64,000 nucleotides of DNA from Fasciolopsis buskii (GCA_008360955.1 LUCM01011127.1:51918-115917), one strand, 5' to 3'; shown: positions 33,895 through 46,245, numbered from the stretch's first letter. The notes: generated from the sequence alone by a model not told the origin. Translations and numbers: made by a program.

Positions 33895-33982
33895 CCACCG
33901 CGCCCGAACTGGGATGCGAACCCGGGACGAACGATTCTGAGTCGAACGTTTTAGCCATTAAGCTACCGAGCAGGCACCCAGC
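33895..33982 (-). repeat. tRNA-like head of SINE (family 2)
   Basis: On the minus strand it reads as a tRNA-like sequence with box A (GGTAGCTTAATGGC) and box B (GGTTCGCATCC). A CGA-CTCAGAA-TCG anticodon-like arm lies between them. It abuts the hammerhead motif, giving a pol III promoter plus ribozyme as in schistosome SM-alpha SINEs. It is not a functional tRNA: the arms do not close properly. Confidence 0.75.
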
Positions 33983-35609
33983 GGCTTGTTGAACTTCACC
34001 ACATGATGACGTTCCACCTATCCGTCACTGTACGGCTACTGGCAGACAGCGTACAGCAATCGACCCCTACCAATAGGTGACTTCTCTTTAGGTAGCCTAA
34101 GCACGACGAAGGGTTTGGATATGACCTACAAAGCTTAGCTACTTGGCATGTGTCAGTAATAGGAGATAGAATGTTTTCATCAAATAATTCGCCGTAGTTT
34201 ATTTGACACAACATTAAGTTCACTTGCTCTCCACGTAGGATAAACCGTTTCTTGAGTTTTCATCCAACTTCTCGAGAAGCTCAGGGATAGCGTGCTTATC
34301 AAGTGAAGAAAATTAAAAGAAAGGTAGCAATTACGATGATATTTTTTCATGTCCTCTCGTGAAGTAATTTCTCATATGGTCTAGGTTTGACTGAAGTATT
34401 ATTACGTTCAAGATAGTGCTTACAACTTCCCGTTGGAGGTGACGTGATGATTGGTCTGAAAGGGGTGCTGGTTGTTCTCATTTCACCCGAATTTTGAACT
34501 GCTGTAGATGTCGCTAGATGGACTTGGTAGGGCGTTAACAGTAGGATAAAATTGTTTGACGCTTTCCGCGGTGATGTTTGTGTTACCGTCCCGTTCTTTT
34601 GCTATTGACGACTCCATGACGTGATGATGCAAAGTTACATAATGATGTTCACTTCGTGTGTTTACTGTTAATGTTTACAATCGAAGAAGTCGTTCGTCTC
34701 ATCTTCAGGCGTTGCCTATGTCAAAGCGAGGTCTAATGCTATGATATGTGATATAATCGTGACCAACTTGAATTGACAGTACCTTGATCGACTCTGACAG
34801 CAGTCCATTTTCTCGGTGAAACCCCTTCACCGGAGGAAATGTTTCGATTTTGTTTACCAAACGTGCGACTTGGCTCCAGCCACTCTTCTCGGTCAGCCTT
34901 TCAGCCATGGGAACAAAATTTGTCTTCCTTTACTAGCATCTGTGTGCTCCAGTATTCGTCAGATGGTAGGTCAGAGGTTTAAACGAGACGTATGCGTGCG
35001 CAGCGGTTTCTTCGTCGAACTCAGCTGAGTTGTGTTTGACATATTTATTTCCGTCTCCCCAAATGGTGAGAATATGCGCCGTCAACGCTCACAAGAAAAG
35101 TGTGCGTTTTATCGAATCCGAACCAAGGCTGGTTCAAAGTACGAACATTTTTGTTTTGATTTGTCCAAAATGAACGACCACGGAAAAGAATTTTAGGCCG
35201 ATCAACATTTGAAAAATTTCACTTCCTGAATGCCATCTTTCAAAGTTGATTTCAGAAAATGAGGTTTTCTTCCAATGACTTATTTAGTTCAATTCGGTGC
35301 AGGCATGTTTTATTCTGACATCGAGTATCACGAGAGAATTAGGCAGACATCATTGTCCATTGTTAGCGCAATACAAATTTGCAATCCATCTTATCGGAAC
35401 GGCAGAATAATACACATCTATTTAGTTTCAACAAGAAATGCTTGCTTAATTTAGTGGACTGAATGGGATCATTAAACATTTAATTAAATCCTCAAAGCGA
35501 GAGAAATATATCTTGATATCCTGTTGGATGGACGTAATCAGACCTCTCTTGATTCTACCAACTAGAACCATGGTATCTGATTTCCCTCGAATATTACTGA
35601 ACTGTCTAA
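33983..35609. other. intergenic, nothing recognised
   Basis: No motif or homologous block was identified on either strand. Confidence 0.35.
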
Positions 35610-35780
35610 TAGGTTTAACCTATTAGTTTGCGAAGCAGAAATTCACAACGCACTACATAGACTTAATAATCCTGACGCCATGTGCTCGTTTCTTCTCTAT
35701 CTGGAATAACCAAGACTCAAGGAAACCCAGCGAACATGTCTAGTGCGTCGTGTCATCTTACACCAGTTGGCTGGATAAAT
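35610..35780 (+). mobile_element. RTE-like LINE fragment (RT block 1)
   Basis: LLVCEAEIHNALHRLNNPDA corresponds to the RTE segment 'PPS..EV..AI..L...KAPGPDG'. The sequence 'ctaataggtttaacctattag' just upstream also resembles the 'cctaataggtataatcc' at 15776-15792 in the inverted-repeat element. Confidence 0.5.
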
Positions 35781-36006
35781 ATGAGAATGAACATCCATGC
35801 TTATTCAAAGTTTATGGATGCAGAGAAACTGACCTAGAGAGTTGGATGTTGTGCTGATGGGCACACCTGGGTCGCGGTAAAAAACGGCATGTATGTCTTC
35901 ATTGGTAACTGTGTACCTAAATGCGTTGACCAATCACTGATTAGTTGCATTTGCAATCAATGAAGACGGAGATCACATGCTACTGAGTAAACCCGTCCAC
36001 AAATCT

Positions 36007-36185
36007 TCTATCTTTTATTTTTTACTTTCTTTATTAATGAAATAACAACGCACATCATTTTTTAAGGAAGGGACCCGCGGCCAACAAAGGGCTGTCAAGT
36101 GAGGAATCTGGCCGACGGTGGGAGGATTCGAACCCGCTGCCTTCACGTCCAAACGCCATGACCTTATCCGCTTGGTCACCGCCGG
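36007..36185 (-). repeat. tRNA-derived SINE (family 1)
   Basis: Minus-strand copy. It begins CCGGCGGTGACCAAGCGGAT at 36185, has box B GGTTCGAATCC, the 'cagccctttgttgg' body, and ends in 'ttaataaagaaagtaaaaaa' followed by 'taaaagatag'. Confidence 0.88.
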
Positions 36186-39100
36186 TCAACTAGCCTCCGT
36201 ATTACTGCCCATACTTACCACTACCCCCAACAAACCCAGTGCACATAATTTACGGGGAAATTGGTAATCATGTCTACACTATGATTTTCGTATGATGAGA
36301 TAGCAAGATGATCCATCAGGACGGAAATCGTATCCGTTAAGTGGGGAGTAAACTACCGAGGGAGCCGTTACTTCCAGCTGACGAAGGTACGCACATTTTG
36401 TTGTGAACATTTGCGTCAACTGTAACAACTCGCATGTGATTTCCTCAATGTTGCAAATGAACAAGCTAGGCATTTCAAATGATTGGTTTTATCTGGAATT
36501 CTGTCGTGTCACAGATGTTGATGAACGGAAAGTCGTTCTTTTGTAACTCGCCCAACTCGTCAGTGGTGCGCGAAAGGGATTGTCGCATATTCGCCAGTTG
36601 CTTTCGTCCAGATTAGATGGCAACGAAAAATGTTTAACTTACCTGAAAGATCACTCGCCCCAGAATTATTCATGGGCGAATTACTAACGAACCAAAGCGA
36701 TGCAAACCGTCAACGTGTAAGTGAATTCGTACCGTTGATGTGTTTCTCAATGTCCAGTCCCTGGACAGCTGGTCCATCATAGTTCGACAACCCATGTGGG
36801 GTTATTGAATTGGCTTCACCTTCCTCAAGTTTGTTCGTCTGGCAGTGCGGAGCAGTTCTCAAAGGTCAGTTGGCAAGACCGAGTACCTTCCCCTGACCGA
36901 AAGCATCAAGATCCATGATCCCGGGGACGTTGTGTCCCGTAAGTCAAGAGTGCAAGGCTCTTAAATACCACTATTATAGGTTGAAAATTAATTTCATATG
37001 ATTGTTAACTACCTTACCCGGTGCTATTGATGTCGACACACTGCCGGCCACGATCAAAGGGGACATCGGTTTGGGGCAAGTTTGAAGCGCTGGCAACGGT
37101 TCAGTTCTGCGCATACCTTGTCAAACCCAGGAACAGTTCATTCCTTTCTATCCATCTCTGGCACCAACAAAGCCTGGTGCTTCTTCTCGCCCCGTGAAAT
37201 AAGAAGCAAAAGCAACGTCTGAGTGTTGGTAAGCCGAGGAACGGCCGCGAACCGGAAGGGTAGATGGCCTATTTATTGCTTTGCCGAATGAGCTTTTCGA
37301 CTGGTCCAAGTAACACTGCATTCGCACTGACCCATGTGCCCACAAGAGCATATGTGGGCCTCGTTCTGTGCAAAATTGACATTTAGACCATGGCGCTACA
37401 TGCCCCAAGAATTTTAGTCTCCAGCTTACGACACAGTTCCACTACGTCCGGGAAGATAGGCACGCGTAATCACACAGTAAGCCTTACGCTCTAGGTCATG
37501 GGGTTGGCGTCGTGCTAGCACACAAAAGCACGTCCCGATGATGACTCATGAAATTACTGTGGTTGCATCCTTCATTTGTTACACCTATAGAGAGGGGCCC
37601 CGTAGTGCATTTTGGCGCCCTTTAGAAGTTAGGCTTTGTGTAACTGGGGTTTTAGTTCCGATGGCCTTGAAAGTGTGTATTCACGACACGATTTGAGGCG
37701 TAGTGACTGTGACGTTCCGTCAAGCTTGATCAAATTTAACTCCCATAATGATGGCGAAGTATGTTGAGCAGATGGGTAGAATATCACGGAACTACGTTCG
37801 ACATGCCTGTTGTTCACCCGGTGGTTACTGCAGGAATCGCGGGCTCACTCAATTGCCGTAAGATTAACTATGCTCCGAAAAGCTGCATACCTTTGATCTG
37901 CCCAACGGATGGTATCCCTTAGAAGGCTTGCCTGTGTGTGGTTTTCGTGTGCTAAGTCGAATTGTACTATCACACATTCAGTCCGTTTTAGTGAAGCAAT
38001 GATTGCATTTTTGTGATGTTCTGACAATAAATCTGCTTTGTTTTGAATGCCTCACCGCCGAAGGTGCGTTTAAGTTTTTCTGGAGTCGTATTTAGCCTAG
38101 AATATTTCACCGGTGGTTCATAGTGGATTTCATTAGTTCTCGATTTCGGACAAAATTTTGATAGTAAACGTGAAGTTAGGACCGTTTTTGTTCATGTCTA
38201 ACAACAGAGATAGCGCTATACGGTGGAATGAACTATACGAGGAGTTCACACGTTCCTATGTTGAACACTTGAAGCGATAGAAGGAGTCGGTGTGAGCTTC
38301 CAGCAAATAATGTCAGCCAGAAATCTCTTAGAGACTGCACTCTTTGGGTGACAAACACCAAGATTATGATTTTGCATTTATAAATAATCTACATAAAGGA
38401 GTGTGCATTGCTAGAAATACGGTACAAGTGATCCACTCGCCCCCGGTGTTGGTACCCAGGATATTGGTGGGATCGACATCGGAAATTTAGGTTTCCGAGT
38501 TTCTCATTATCGCGGGAATCAATCAACCGCGCCTTATTTGGCCGCGATGACACGTGAAGAGTTCGCTGGACGTGTGAGCCCCGCCCCACGCCTTCCCATA
38601 CCTGCACCAATCAATCTGCGCAAATGTTTCTTGTTCTCGGAGAAAAGCACTACGTATTTTTGGCAGTCGAAGAGACCACTATGCGACGCGTGCTGTGAAA
38701 AATGAGTTTTGGTGTATCATAATAGGCAAAAAAGGAAGTGGGAGAAACCATTGGTTCGCTAATCCTTTCAGCCTCAACGTAGATACTATGGAAGTGACTA
38801 TAGACCAAAGAGTCAGCTGAATCCTGAGTTTGCGCGATCAGCCTGTCTGAATCACGTGTTGTAGCGGCGTACGACATCGAGGTCGTTCGCATCTGCGACC
38901 GGTCAATCAAGCCCGGGATGAGAAACTACTGAGAACAACATACATCCCATGACAATCATGACTCCAAGAGTGACCTGATAACGCTGTCCCCCTCGAATCG
39001 ATGCATATATAAATGAGTGAAAAATGAACTTGATTGAAGTTATCAAATGTTGCCGTCCTCTCGCTGGTTTCAGTTATGTAATCCAAATTTGGAACCGTTA

Positions 39101-40164
39101 CAACTAGCATTGGTGTCCCGAAGAATAATATAATCGACCACAGTATACCCAACTACAGTCTTGATTTGCAACTTATTTCAAGGTTTTTTGCAGTTAAAAG
39201 CTATCTGTGTTATCGGATAGGAGAACGTAACTGGAAGGAATACCAGCAAACAATCAGTGTTTCATTTAATAGGCGAATACGAAAACCCACCCATGTCAAA
39301 CGGAACACAAAGTGTTCATTCGGCTTACACTGAGAAGAATGGGGTAGGATGGATTCACAAGCTGACTTATATCAAATAACTAGTGGTGAATAACGTTTGG
39401 ATAAAACTGACATGTCAAGTATGTCAGTTTGTCCACAGAAGGTCACAGCTCTTTCAGACTTCTTATTGACTGCTTCTGAACTCAAGGAATGGTGTGATTC
39501 TAACGAATCACGGTGAATTCAAAAACAGTTAGACAGTTGTACTTAACCCAGTTAGAATTCAAACTGGTGATTATAAGCAGCAGCCCAATCGACTCCCAAG
39601 CATCTACGGGATGATTAATTTGGATTAGATGACCGATAATTGCCGTCATGTTCCTCGTTGTGATTCAACGAGCGCGTGTGACAACATAGCAATCGCGGAG
39701 TAGCGATCAATCGACGTGTGTGAAATAACGGTAAGTAGTATCGTCTAGATGTGGATAATCTCCAAGTCAATGCTATTGCTTTCCATGTACCGCGGGACTA
39801 GCATCCAGAGTAACCTGCACCATTTGTGCAAGGGTACGACCAGAATCACAGCAATGTAAGATAAATGAGGCTCAAGTATACCATGGTAATATCACGATAC
39901 CCAACAGAGTCTGGGGTGAAATGAAGCCTAAAACAAGTAAGGGCAGGGTTTGTGGCTTACTTAGTAGAGATAAAAAAGAAATCCAGGGAGAATTTAGCAG
40001 GTGGTGCAATCAAAGTAGTTGTCATGCTGGTCGGATCGTGGGTTCCAAGTTTCGGGTCCGAAATCTCAACTGTCTTTACCCTGTTTTGTTTAAACACTTA
40101 CGCTACCACGTTTGTCATTTCATTGCCCTTAACCCTTACTGATTAACTACCACACGATGCATGT
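36186..40164. other. intergenic; possible retroelement debris on the minus strand
   Basis: Two weak hints on the minus strand are PSLWELNLIKLDGTSQS (37745-37700 region), which recalls the 'LPEI.L.KFDG' start of BEL/Pao gag, and CQFCTERGPHMLLWAHGS (37370-37320 region), a Cys/His-rich stretch. Neither is enough to call an element. No host exon was recognised in these 4 kb. Confidence 0.25.
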
Positions 40165-40488
40165 CTCTTGTTAAACTCTTTCGAATATTATCCCCAGTAG
40201 GGCAGACGCCCTTTATTTAACAACTATTTGAGCTACTCCAAACCACAGAGATCACGACTCTTTGTCCGCCTTGGTTGTTTTAAATTCACAATACGTTACC
40301 AACCTAGATCGGGTCGCATTGTTGTGACTGACCATCATGTAAGCGCAGATTTCGTGACATTCATGCTTCCACTAGAGAGTGATGCCGTGTTGTACTGGAA
40401 TGTAACGTCAAGTTTAGAGCTGCTACCACCTTATGCTGGTAATTGAGTCACGCATATGACAAGCCTGCAGCTTCACGAGTTCGATCCT
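40165..40488. repeat. 324-bp direct repeat, copy 1
   Basis: Same orientation and same length as 45611-45934. I count six differences in 324 positions, all of them transitions. It includes a short hairpin (GGGCAGACGCCC) and one 72-codon plus-strand frame (40228-40446), also open in the other copy. The ends are not TG...CA and no terminal inverted repeat is obvious, so the class is unknown. Confidence 0.92.
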
Positions 40489-40685
40489 TAGGGAATTGTT
40501 TAGGAACATTAAACCTATGCACACAGTCAATTACCTGATGAGACTACTGACGTGTCCGAGAAACACCTATCAGCTGACATTTTTCGCCAAGACGTCCAGC
40601 ACCAGGTTTCGACATTTGTTATAACATTTTTGTCCATTGAGGCTCGGTCAAATATACCAACCATGTTCCTTTTGTATAATTGCAG

Positions 40686-40949
40686 ATGTTCATCTTAATG
40701 ATTGCCATAACTCAGTTAATGTTGATCGTTAATCCCCCCATTTCTGCCGTCACCGAACTCGCACAGAAACTTACTTATACTTCTTTTGGTTCTACTATTT
40801 CAGAGTACTGCATAAAAACACACGGTTCTACAAATGCTATCATCAAATGCTTTGAAACCTACCATCAAATTACCTCACCAACGGTTGATTTTCTCCACGA
40901 TACTTTAGTCCGTTCTGGTAGGAAGACCGTTTGTGCTACATGCCGTTAG
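40686..40949 (+). CDS. candidate small secreted protein (hypothetical)
   Basis: An ATG follows directly after a pyrimidine-rich 'tataattgcag' acceptor-like site. The 87-residue frame begins with a hydrophobic stretch, MFILMIAITQLMLIVNPPIS, that looks like a signal peptide. It continues as a soluble Cys-containing chain with two cysteines mid-chain and a CATCR ending at a TAG. No family was recognised. A GTAGGA inside (40918) could instead act as a donor. Chance remains possible because the region is repeat-rich. Confidence 0.3.
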   Translation: MFILMIAITQLMLIVNPPISAVTELAQKLTYTSFGSTISEYCIKTHGSTNAIIKCFETYHQITSPTVDFLHDTLVRSGRKTVCATCR

Positions 40950-42544
40950 TCTGGTCCTGATCGATGATCTAGGGAATGGAATACTGTTCGTTATTTTTAC
41001 GCTCGATCCGGACGCGTACGGAGATTACATCTGCTCTCATCTTCATTAAGTCACGTGAGGTTCGGACGCATGTGTGCGCAAACGACGTGTTATGTTGTGC
41101 ATTTATGACTAATGAAGTTTCTTATAACAAAAATACATGTTTGGAACAACAGGGCCTTACGTGCATTATTCCAGCGCAAAAAAATAGGATCATGGGGACT
41201 TTTCAATCACTAATATGTGTTGTCTGCGAGAGCAATTTGTCAAGGTTATGCATTGAGTAAAATCCTTAAACAGAACAGCTCTGGCGAAGTACATATCAGA
41301 ATCGATTGACCAATGAACACTTAAGAAACTCGCATTGTTAGCTTACTTGTGCACTTAGGAACATTTTTCTAATTCAGCAATTGTGCGTAATATCACCTGG
41401 CGTTTAATGACTGGCGTGTTTGACTGGTGACCTACGGGGTGATGCAGATCCGTTACGATCTCGCCTCAGTGTGTGATGCCATGAAAAGGGACTGGTGACA
41501 AACGTAACCGACCGAAGTGCGACGCACAAACAGCATGAGAGAAAAATTGCTGGAAGAATCTATTTCCTCTCAAACAGCATAACTTTCAGCTAGTTGGTAC
41601 ATTGATTTTTCTATTGATCAGTTGCTTTTTGGAATGAATCATCGAAAACTAACAATCCACTTCGAACTGTTTTTTATTTCAGTTGACATTTCCTGAAATC
41701 CAGAAATGGTACCAGAGGATTTCTGTACTAATTAGAACAAATTACTTAACATTTTTGGCAGCAATGAATAGTTCGAAGACGATAGTGGAACGGCAAGAAA
41801 TGAAATATTGATAGAGTTGATCCCGAGTGTCGAACTTCACGGACCGCTTAAGAGTGGGAATTGTGCTTTCATTGGATCGAACATGTCCACAAGAAAGTAC
41901 AGAGTTCCTGCCATGCCTGGAAAGGAAATGTGCGTTGAAAAGTTATACGATCAGCAAATACAAATCTAGGGCGCAGTGTTGAAAACAGCAATTTGTGATT
42001 TTATAAGTGACAAGTTCTTCCGACCGACTTAAGAAACTTTTGACGAGACATCAGATTTTTTGATGGTTCCATGTTGCATACGACCAACGATGATCCGGGA
42101 GAAAACGGAGGAATTATTTCCATTCATGAAGATGAGCAACTTGTTCCGTACATGCATAACACCTACAAAGGACTGAAAATAATCCACTAAGCTTCTGGGC
42201 TACTAAATGACTACTACGCGTGAGCAAAACCTGTCAACCAATATAGTCGTTTTTTGTTCCACAAACTATTCTTTAACTCTAAGATGACGTCTTCAATCTG
42301 AATTCGACTATGTGCTGACCGTTTTGTAAAACTCTCTAAACGAGAATGCATAGCACGAACATAATTTGTCTCAAATGGCACCTGGAATATGAATTGTCCG
42401 ATATTCATGCAACATGGAATGGAAAGTACACTAATGCATTGCATATCCAAAAGTTGACGCCACCAGATGGAATCGCATTGAGGAATTTTCGTTTGTCGGG
42501 AAGACGCACTGCCCGGGAATCTCGAAAGCAAATCAAGTACAAAG
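40950..42544. other. intergenic, nothing recognised
   Basis: No supported exon or repeat. Short frames on both strands look random. Confidence 0.35.
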
Positions 42545-42605
42545 ACACTGAGCATGTGACGAGCGTGCGAGCAATCGTCGGTTCGATTCCTACTCGTGGA
42601 ACAGA
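42545..42605 (+). repeat. tRNA-like fragment with box B
   Basis: Contains 'gcgagcaatcgtcGGTTCGATTCCtactcg'. The minus-strand reading gives the PRVGIEPT string typical of translated tRNA-like heads. No cloverleaf is complete. Confidence 0.45.
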
Positions 42606-44144
42606 AGTTGTAAAAGTCAGAGGGATTACAATGAAAAACATTAATTTTTTGTTACGAGTATGGGCAACATCGTCGATCTAGTGTTACGGACAATCTGGAT
42701 CATTAAAAAGTACAACTACGATTCCACAACCGCCTTCCCAGACTACAAAGATGCTCTAATTTTGTCGACAATTCCCTCTGTGGCACTCATCAATTGTGCA
42801 ACCCTTTGATCAGCAGATACTAAGAACGTTGCAGGTTTGGGGGAAGCTTTTTTATCAAATCTTTCAGCATGTTTCGGAGACCTTAATTCGTGTTGGAAAC
42901 TGAAGTGAAACTCTCTAACCAAGTGAGAAAGTTGATCCAGTTTATGGAAACGAGGCCCTGCTTTAGGACACTTGAATGCAGAAAATTCCTGATTACGGCA
43001 TGGACTCTGCATCATCCAAATGCAAAATACACCCCTGGTCTATAAAGCTTCTCGTCATATGCAAACTTATAACCAGTTACGTGAAGCTTATTTTTACACT
43101 TCACAATCAATTCGGACCGTGTAAATTTGCCCGGCGAATGCAGCTAACAGATTTGGAATGCTTTACCTGAACGAGGTAAGTGTACAAATGCCATGTCCGA
43201 CGATCTCTAAAAGCGGGAATCACAGTGGTTAGGTCACGGTGACATGTCATCCGTGTTGACACATCACAATCAGCCCAAAGGCCAGAAGAGTACTGAATGC
43301 GATGTGAATGAAGTTGGGCAATGAGCCTAAAAACTATCTTAATTAAGACCAGGCGTCAAAATTTCAGACAACTTGATTACGACCGGAGCAGAGATTGACT
43401 ACAAGTACGAAAATCAAGGGATCACACGAGGCGGCTTCGATACAGCCGTACTAATCTATTCCCTTGTTACTAATTGTTCATATGTGAAATTGAATCCTGC
43501 ATGTTGTACCATATGTTGAATGAGTGCGAGTTCGGTTTTCAATTTTCGTAACAATGAACCTTACACCACTCTGTCCTGATTTTGGTAACTACGTCACAGC
43601 ACCGTCAACCAAGAAGAGAAAAAGAGGACGGGAAATGATGCTGAAGTGCGGCTATTGAATGAACAACAAAGAGAATCTTGTCTCAATGATGCGGTGCATC
43701 GGTTTAACGTAGTCAGTCCACCGGAACAGTAAAAGAGCGGAATATTCACCATCGATATCGGTGTTCGATAAAGAAAGCAAATATTCTCCGGCAGAATAGG
43801 TGACTGCATTGTCCAAGAAGAAAATTGCACTTCTTACGAATAGCACGGTCTGGAACTTAGAAAGTTTCGTGTTGAATTTGTAAGAAGCGGGTAAAACGTT
43901 TCAGACAATTAACGTTCATTCGTTTGGTCAATCCAACAAGTACCGATAAAGTTCAAGCGCTTGGCGCACATTTCTATCCTTTGAGATGAGCGTGGCTGGA
44001 TTGTTTACAGGACTAAATCACGGTGATTTTCACTTCAAAAGGTACTTATTTCTCGCACCCGTGATATATTCCAAACTCTCAAAGTAGATCCTCATGTCAA
44101 GTTAACTGGGTCGGACTTGGTGTATAGTCGAGAAGAGTGGACAA
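42606..44144. other. intergenic, nothing recognised
   Basis: No supported feature on either strand. Confidence 0.35.
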
Positions 44145-44480
44145 ATGACCGGTAAGCAGCATTTGTATGCAAACATATACAAGCAACAGCATCATGTCGG
44201 TGATGGCAAGCTGCAAAGACTAGTATCAGAAGCAGGCTGCGTTGCATTAAGAAGATTCGATTCTATTCGTCGGCTACGATGGCTGGTCCGCGTCCTGCGG
44301 ATGCCTGACCGATGTTTGACACATGATCTGCCATTCGGGATCACTGGACCATACCTGAAACGCGTGTGACAAGCACCTGATGATGTTGAGTAAGAGTTTA
44401 AGGAAGTTAACTTTAGTCGGTTCCCCGTGGAGTTACGTCAGTTGTCTGCTTGGGGTAAAAGTGACGTAGCAAACAACCGA
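44145..44480 (+). mobile_element. RTE-like LINE 3' end (C-terminus of pol)
   Basis: RLRWLVRVLRMPDRCL followed by a conserved-looking tail corresponds to the 'LRWLGHVLRMP..RL' C-terminal block of RTE pol, which also occurs at 62733-63023 on the other strand. The remainder is broken by stops. Confidence 0.7.
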
Positions 44481-45610
44481 TTTCAGCCCAAAAAAAGAAC
44501 GTTAGCGGTATGGATGACATACGGAACGCTCTGATCGTTCACCGACCTTCATCTTTCACATATGAAGAACGATGGAAGAATTCAGTGCGGATAAAAGCCT
44601 CTACTACGTTTCATTCCTTATCTTCTTAGAGTTTCTCCATACTATCATGGCTCTAGTTGGAATGCGTAAAAGGGAAGAGATCTGTTCAAAATCTAAGTTG
44701 TATCTCGGGCACGTTTCCGTTCATCTTCTGATGTTGCATGAGAACTTTGGTGAATCTTTACGGAACACTCAAGAAATTACTCGTAGTCACTACTTATTTG
44801 TTTATGTCGTGGGTATCATCCAAGGAGATTAACTTAATGGACGCCACCAAAGTAAAATCTGCTGATCACAAAATCTGAAAATATATCGGAATGTGCAAAT
44901 AACAAGCCTTTGGAGAAAAAAAGACTCGATTCATCACCTGAGGTTACAACCATATAAGGTAAGGAAATAATTATTACTATTAGCGTAAGATTTCCCCGGT
45001 GTATCAGTCAGAAAAATACAGACAATTTATTTTTTTTTGTGATAACTTGAAAACATCACTGGAAATACTTTTCACTAATCCAGCGGAAAAATACACCGTG
45101 TAAATCGCATTCAATTCTGCACAAATAGACGAACAAACTGGGTAACTTAATCATAAAGCATGTATTGAAAAGAACACAAAAACCGTATTTCCCAGTTTTA
45201 CTCAAAAAATTGAACCTGCAGAAATTCAACTTGAGGTACAATATCGGAACCGAATAATGAGCGTAGTGATCCCGGGGAAAATGATTTGCCATGTGATATG
45301 TTACGCGAAAATACGTACTTACCAAAACAGCGCTGTCAGTGAAAGTAATGATTGGCTTATGTTCTGGTTACTATGGCTAACTTTTAAAGTCAGTTTCCGA
45401 TCAAATGACTTATTTTAGCGGTCGATTTTTTTCTTGCTGATGAGTGCATCACAAGCCGACATTCACAAAATCACAATCTACGAGAAACATTTTCACTGAA
45501 GTTTAACATTAGCACATCAATAGGACAGTATTCTTCCCGTTTAATGATCAAGATTGTATATAAATGGCTTGTGGGAAATTCGTGACCATCTTACGGAAAA
45601 TTGTTACCGC
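44481..45610. other. intergenic, nothing recognised
   Basis: No supported exon. The stretch from 44870 is AT-rich. Confidence 0.3.
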
Positions 45611-45934
45611 CTCTTGTTGAACTCCTTCGAATATTATCCCTAGTAGGGCGGACGCCCTTTATTTAACAACTATTTGAGCTACTCCAAACCACAGAGATCA
45701 CGACTCTTTGTCCGCCTTGGTTGTTTTAAATTCACAATACGTTACCAACCTGGATCGGGTCGCATTGTTGTGACTGACCATCATGTAAGCGCAGATTTCG
45801 TGACATTCATGCTTCCACTAGAGAGTGATGCCGTGTTGTACTGGAATGTAACGTCAAGTTTAGAGCTGCTACCACCTTATGCTGGTAGTTGAGTCACGCA
45901 TATGACAAGCCTGCAGCTTCACGAGTTCGATCCT
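45611..45934. repeat. 324-bp direct repeat, copy 2
   Basis: Copy of 40165-40488 with six transition differences and no gaps. The 5.1 kb between the copies carries an RTE fragment in the plus strand and no LTR-element genes, so the pair does not read as the LTRs of one retrotransposon. Confidence 0.92.
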
Positions 45935-46065
45935 AATATGTTTTAACGTAATGGGCTGAGTACGAATTACTGAAAATGAGCTTGTTCGCCAGTTTTTGTT
46001 TTCTCCATAGTCCCAGTGGAAATTCTCAAATAATTGAACGAAGATCTTGTAGCACAGGTTCAACT

Positions 46066-46170
46066 CAATGGTATTGGCTTGTTTGCTGAGCAGGTTAATT
46101 TAATTGCAAACGCATCATCACCAGTTGGAGGTAAAATCACCAGTGCTATGATACTGTAGACATAATATCA
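46066..46170 (+). repeat. short repeat module, copy 1
   Basis: 'ggcttgtttgctgagca' through 'attgcaaacgcatcatcacc' to 'agtgctatgatactgt' recurs at 47988-48075 with moderate divergence. It lies directly upstream of the hammerhead-tail repeat. Confidence 0.6.
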
Positions 46171-46171
46171 G

Positions 46172-46245
46172 CGCGGTCGCGTGCTCGCGGGCAAATTTTG
46201 TTCACGCATCCAGATACTACTTACACCATATATATATATATAGAA
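46172..46245 (+). repeat. hammerhead-element 3' tail followed by (TA)n
   Basis: 'gcgcggtcgcgtgctcgcgggcaaattttgtt' to 'atccagatactactta' matches the sequence that follows the cleavage site of the ribozyme at 60916-60958 (opposite strand there). As in that copy, it runs into a (TA)n tract. The ribozyme core itself is missing upstream. Confidence 0.7.

Noticed and set aside
33895..33982. A functional tRNA-Leu(CAG) gene
   Set aside because: The anticodon-like loop reads CTCAGAA, but the arms do not close, the long variable arm of tRNA-Leu is missing, and the sequence is fused to a ribozyme motif and repeated elsewhere as a SINE head.
40528..40575. CTGATGA ... GAGAAAC as a third hammerhead ribozyme
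   Set aside because: Stem II does not place GAAA directly after its 3' strand, and the bases before CTGATGA do not pair with any segment after a UH site, so stem I cannot form.
45432..45470. CTGATGAG near 45440 as a hammerhead
   Set aside because: No GAAA follows within a plausible stem II distance.
40165..45934. An LTR retrotransposon bounded by the 324-bp direct repeats
   Set aside because: The repeat ends are not TG...CA, no primer-binding site or polypurine tract was seen, and the interior contains an RTE fragment instead of gag-pol.
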